In this document: positions 13,605 through 15,704 of the stretch, one piece after another
Layout of the letters: the number at the start of each line of letters is the position of its first letter
How positions within the stretch are numbered: position 1 is the stretch's first letter
Assembly: GCA_002451555.1 (NCBI GenBank)
Contig: DKCU01000037.1
Location: forward strand, 35,607 to 51,310
Direction of reading: 5' to 3'
Length of the DNA stretch: 15,704 nt
Source: Candidatus Segatella albertsiae
GTDB lineage: Bacteria > Bacteroidota > Bacteroidia > Bacteroidales > Bacteroidaceae
The notes under the pieces: model-generated
Databases searched by the model: none
What the model saw: the letters and a program-made list of their open reading frames with translations, nothing else
What the model was told of the DNA's origin: nothing
Position numbers and translations under genes: made by a program

Positions 13605-15056
13605 ATGGGCAATTTAATCGGAAGGAAAAAAGAAATAGAAGAGTTGTTGGAACTCTACAATAGCAACAAAGCAGAATTTGTTGCTATATATGGAAGACGT
13701 CGTATTGGAAAGACTTTCTTGGTAGATGAGACCCTCAAGGGAAAGATCACATTCCGACATGCCGGATTGTCACCTGTCGATGAAGCTAATGAAAAGAACA
13801 GCCTTAAAAATCAACTACGCCATTTCTACTTATCACTCCAACTACAGGGTATGAAAAGGAGCAAATGCCCAACTACGTGGATGGAAGCTTTCTTCATGCT
13901 TTCGCAGTTTTTAGAGAATAAAGACAATGGAACAAGACAAGTCATATTTCTTGATGAATTGCCTTGGATGGATACTCCTCGTTCGGGATTCATCACGGCA
14001 TTTGAAGGATTTTGGAACACATGGGCATGCCATAGAGACAACATCATGCTCGTATGTTGCGGAAGCGCCAATTCATGGATGCTCAACAATCTCGTAAACA
14101 ACCATGGCGGTCTATACGGAAGAACTACCTATGAAATCAAGCTCTCTCCTTTTACTCTCAATGAGTGCGAACAATTCTACCAAGCTCAAGGCATTAAATT
14201 ATCTAGATATGACATAGCCCAATCATATATGATATTAGGCGGCATACCATATTATTTAGGCTATATGAAAAAAGGACTGAGCTTAGCACAAAACATAGAC
14301 CAATTGTTTTTTGCCAGCAACGCCAAATTAAGCCAAGAATACAGCCGATTGTTTGCATCTGTATTCTCAAACCCAGAAGAGATGAAACGAATCGTAAATT
14401 TTCTAGGCACAAAACATATTGGTTTCACTCGCAAAGAAATAATGGAAGCTCTTCATATCGGCACCGGTGGAGGACTCTCCAAAATGCTAAACGCCCTTAT
14501 AGCAAGTGATTTCATAGATTCCTACGTGCCATTTAGCGAAGGCAAACGTGACGAGCGTTATCGCTTGACAGATCCATTCTGCCTTTTCTATCAGAAGTTC
14601 GTAAAAGGTCAAAAGGCATTGGCAGATGATTTCTGGAGCCAAAACATCGACTCAGCACCAATAAATATTTGGAGAGGCATTGCATTCGAAGAAATTTGTC
14701 TGCTCCATATCCCACAAATAAAAAAAGCATTGGGTATATCCGGTGTCTCAAGCTCTCAGGCTGCATGGTCTATGAAAGGAGACGATTCCACAAGTGGAAC
14801 TCAAATAGACATGATTATAGACAGAAAAGACAACGTAGTAAATATGTGTGAGATGAAATTCTACAACGAAGTATTCTCAATAAACAAGGCATATCATGCG
14901 ACATTGACTCATCGTCAGAAATTGCTATCAGAACATCTGCTACGCAGAAAGGTGATTCATCCAACGCTCATCACCACTTATGGTCTCAAATATAATGAGT
15001 ACAGTGGAGACTTTCCTAAAGTGATCACCCTAGATGATTTATTCGCAGACGCATAA
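13605..15056 (+). CDS. ATPase_2/DUF234-type ATP-binding protein with PD-(D/E)XK-like C-terminus (ATPase 2)
   Basis: This 483-residue paralog of the preceding gene has the same domain order. Walker A is GRRRIGKT (30-37) and Walker B is VIFLDELPW (D117-E118). LVCCGSANSW, GGIPYY and GFTRKEIMEAL follow. The C-terminal nuclease-like signature is D402 in TQIDMII with E416-x-K418 in MCEMKF. Blocks such as DELPWMDTPRSGFITA are identical to ATPase 1, while the regions at about 40-95 and 380-400 diverge most. The gene is visibly richer in A/T, especially at third codon positions, than ATPase 1, which argues for separate acquisition or age rather than a very recent duplication. The start at 13605 is chosen because it follows the promoter; an earlier in-frame ATG at 13554 lies within the promoter. 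It has its own promoter despite tandem orientation. The role is unknown. Confidence 0.92.
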   Translation: MGNLIGRKKEIEELLELYNSNKAEFVAIYGRRRIGKTFLVDETLKGKITFRHAGLSPVDEANEKNSLKNQLRHFYLSLQLQGMKRSKCPTTWMEAFFMLSQFLENKDNGTRQVIFLDELPWMDTPRSGFITAFEGFWNTWACHRDNIMLVCCGSANSWMLNNLVNNHGGLYGRTTYEIKLSPFTLNECEQFYQAQGIKLSRYDIAQSYMILGGIPYYLGYMKKGLSLAQNIDQLFFASNAKLSQEYSRLFASVFSNPEEMKRIVNFLGTKHIGFTRKEIMEALHIGTGGGLSKMLNALIASDFIDSYVPFSEGKRDERYRLTDPFCLFYQKFVKGQKALADDFWSQNIDSAPINIWRGIAFEEICLLHIPQIKKALGISGVSSSQAAWSMKGDDSTSGTQIDMIIDRKDNVVNMCEMKFYNEVFSINKAYHATLTHRQKLLSEHLLRRKVIHPTLITTYGLKYNEYSGDFPKVITLDDLFADA

Positions 15057-15116
15057 ACCGTAAGGGATGGGCGAGATTCACTGCCCCAGCTCTCTGGAAA
15101 GATTTATAGAAAGATG

Positions 15117-15179
15117 CTATCTTTCGGAGATAGTAATTTATCTTTCGGAGATAAAGGTGCTATTTTTCGGTAACAGCAC
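15117..15179. repeat. Array of three hairpins with TTCGG loops, 21-22-bp pitch
   Basis: CTATCT-TTCGG-AGATAG (15117-15133), TTTATCT-TTCGG-AGATAAA (15137-15155) and an imperfect GTGCT...TTCGG...AGCAC (15157-15179) stand in a row. Their TTCGG words start at 15123, 15144 and 15166. The first two have perfect 6- and 7-bp stems. In the third the stem arms have changed together, so the pairing is kept although the sequence differs. The array begins 60 bases after the ATPase 2 stop. Confidence 0.75.
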
Positions 15180-15359
15180 ACTTGCCTTAGGAAAACAGCA
15201 GTTGGGATGACGAAGGATAGTTGGTTGTCCGCCTATGAACAGCTCGCTGTCGGAGCATCGGACAGTCAGCTGTCTTAGTTGGATAGTCATTGTAAAGATT
15301 AGCATCATATTTTCAATGACTTGCTCATGATAAAAAATATCGAAGCCTACTCGATTTTG
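15180..15359. other. Gene-free stretch with one structured segment
   Basis: No convincing gene is seen. A hairpin can be drawn at 15239-15251/15261-15273 (ACAGCT and CTGTC pairing with GACAG and AGCTGT across a 2x2 internal loop). Related words GATAGTTGG and AGTTGGATAG occur on either side. It may be a decayed repeat element. Confidence 0.35.
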
Positions 15360-15460
15360 CCCTTCACCCTTCATCTTTTGCTCTGAAACTCCCTGTTTAT
15401 CGGCACTTCCGAGGTGAAGGGTTTCATTAGTCCTTCACCCACCCTTCATCGCCCTTCACC
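15360..15460. repeat. Cluster of CCCTTCACC direct and inverted repeats
   Basis: CCCTTCACC occurs at 15360-15368 and 15452-15460, with the close variants TCCTTCACCC (15431-15440) and CCCTTCATC (15367-15375, 15442-15450). The inverted word GGTGAAGGG is at 15413-15421, so either outer copy could pair with it over 9 bp. No gene is seen here. From 15461 to 15594 only a 7-bp hairpin (AAGCTTA-AGGA-TAAGCTT, 15559-15576) is visible. Confidence 0.7.
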
Positions 15461-15594
15461 TACTTTCCATGCCTTTCTCTGTTTTTCTCAGTTTTTCTTT
15501 AAACCAAATTTTATGTTCTCGCCATAAGTAACAATCCTCTTCAGCATAAGTGATGGTCAAGCTTAAGGATAAGCTTTGTTATGTTAAAAAGCAT

Positions 15595-15643
15595 TATTAA
15601 TCGTGGAAATCCATTGTTTTTTAACACATTTCCACGACTAATA
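15595..15643. repeat. 16-bp inverted repeat upstream of the right-edge gene
   Basis: Arms 15595-15610 and 15628-15643 (core TCGTGGAAAT / ATTTCCACGA) pair over 16 positions with one mismatch around a 17-base A/T-rich spacer. The right arm covers the expected -33 position of the promoter whose -7 box is at 15657-15664. This is the same relation as for ATPase 1 and ATPase 2. Confidence 0.8.
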
Positions 15644-15656
15644 AATATTTTCTTTG

Positions 15657-15664
15657 TATCTTTG
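15657..15664 (+). promoter_or_regulatory. -7 promoter box of the right-edge gene
   Basis: TATCTTTG followed by CAACAC is a perfect -7 box, 22 bases before the ATG at 15687. There is no TTTG at -33; that place is taken by the inverted-repeat arm. Confidence 0.75.
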
Positions 15665-15686
15665 CAACACAATAACTTATTAATAT

Positions 15687-15704
15687 ATGAGTCCACTTGA
15701 AAAA
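15687..15704 (+). CDS. Start of a gene truncated by the window edge
   Basis: An ATG follows the promoter at 15657-15664 and an A/T-rich leader, and encodes MSPLEK before the window ends. Six residues are too few to name a family. The promoter and upstream inverted repeat are the main reason to treat it as real. Confidence 0.6.

Noticed and set aside
12061..15056. Insertion sequence or transposon carrying the ATPase pair
   Set aside because: No transposase, no matching terminal repeats around the pair and no target-site duplication could be found.
15138..15374. 78-codon minus-strand open frame in the right-end gap
   Set aside because: It runs through the TTCGG hairpin array and the CCCTTCACC repeats, has no recognisable domain and no TAnnTTTG box was noted.

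Overview
The window is a Bacteroidota chromosome segment, most likely Bacteroidales and probably Prevotella/Segatella-like. The signs are the -7 box TAnnTTTG (TATCTTTG or close variants) ahead of most transcription units, weak Shine-Dalgarno sites, many lipoproteins with a 'SC/AC' lipobox, and family content typical of that order (DUF4369/thioredoxin-fold lipoprotein, BACON-like lipoprotein, TPR histidine kinase with a LuxR-type regulator, ATPase_2/DUF234 proteins). The genus is inferred; no marker in the window proves it.

Layout. 1-2777: the 3' end of a tRNA (probably Gly), a complete tRNA-Leu(UAA), a lipoprotein with a degenerate thioredoxin fold starting only 21 bases after the tRNA, and a YifB/ComM-family AAA+ ATPase. 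2778-3006: a strong terminator followed by a degenerate 22-bp tandem repeat built on CTGCGCAG. 3007-8479: a sensory/envelope island. A two-component pair (lipobox-bearing TPR sensor kinase and LuxR-type regulator) is flanked by three leftward genes for exported proteins. 8729-10795: metG with a C-terminal tRNA-binding domain, then a strong terminator. 10970-11797: a leftward PP2C-like phosphatase. 12061-15056: two tandem paralogous ATPases with a C-terminal PD-(D/E)XK-like motif, each with its own promoter embedded in inverted repeats. 15057-15686: a gene-free, repeat-rich stretch (TTCGG-loop hairpin array, CCCTTCACC cluster, a long inverted repeat). The start of a further gene (MSPLEK...) lies at the right edge.

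How the parts may work together. The sensor kinase and regulator are separated by a perfect 29-bp tandem duplication. A 24-bp motif containing CCGTAGTTACAC lies in the divergent region upstream of the kinase and of the leftward BACON lipoprotein. A 22/24 match lies upstream of the second leftward lipoprotein operon. Both copies sit about 85 bp beyond the leftward -7 boxes, which suggests a local regulon for exported proteins of unknown function.

The most unusual part is the right end. Two ATPase/nuclease-like paralogs, and a third unit at the edge, each have arms of an inverted repeat over or next to the -33 region. Arm sequences differ between units but the placement is alike, which looks like a set of self-controlled units with diverged operators. 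Their biological role is not known from the sequence.
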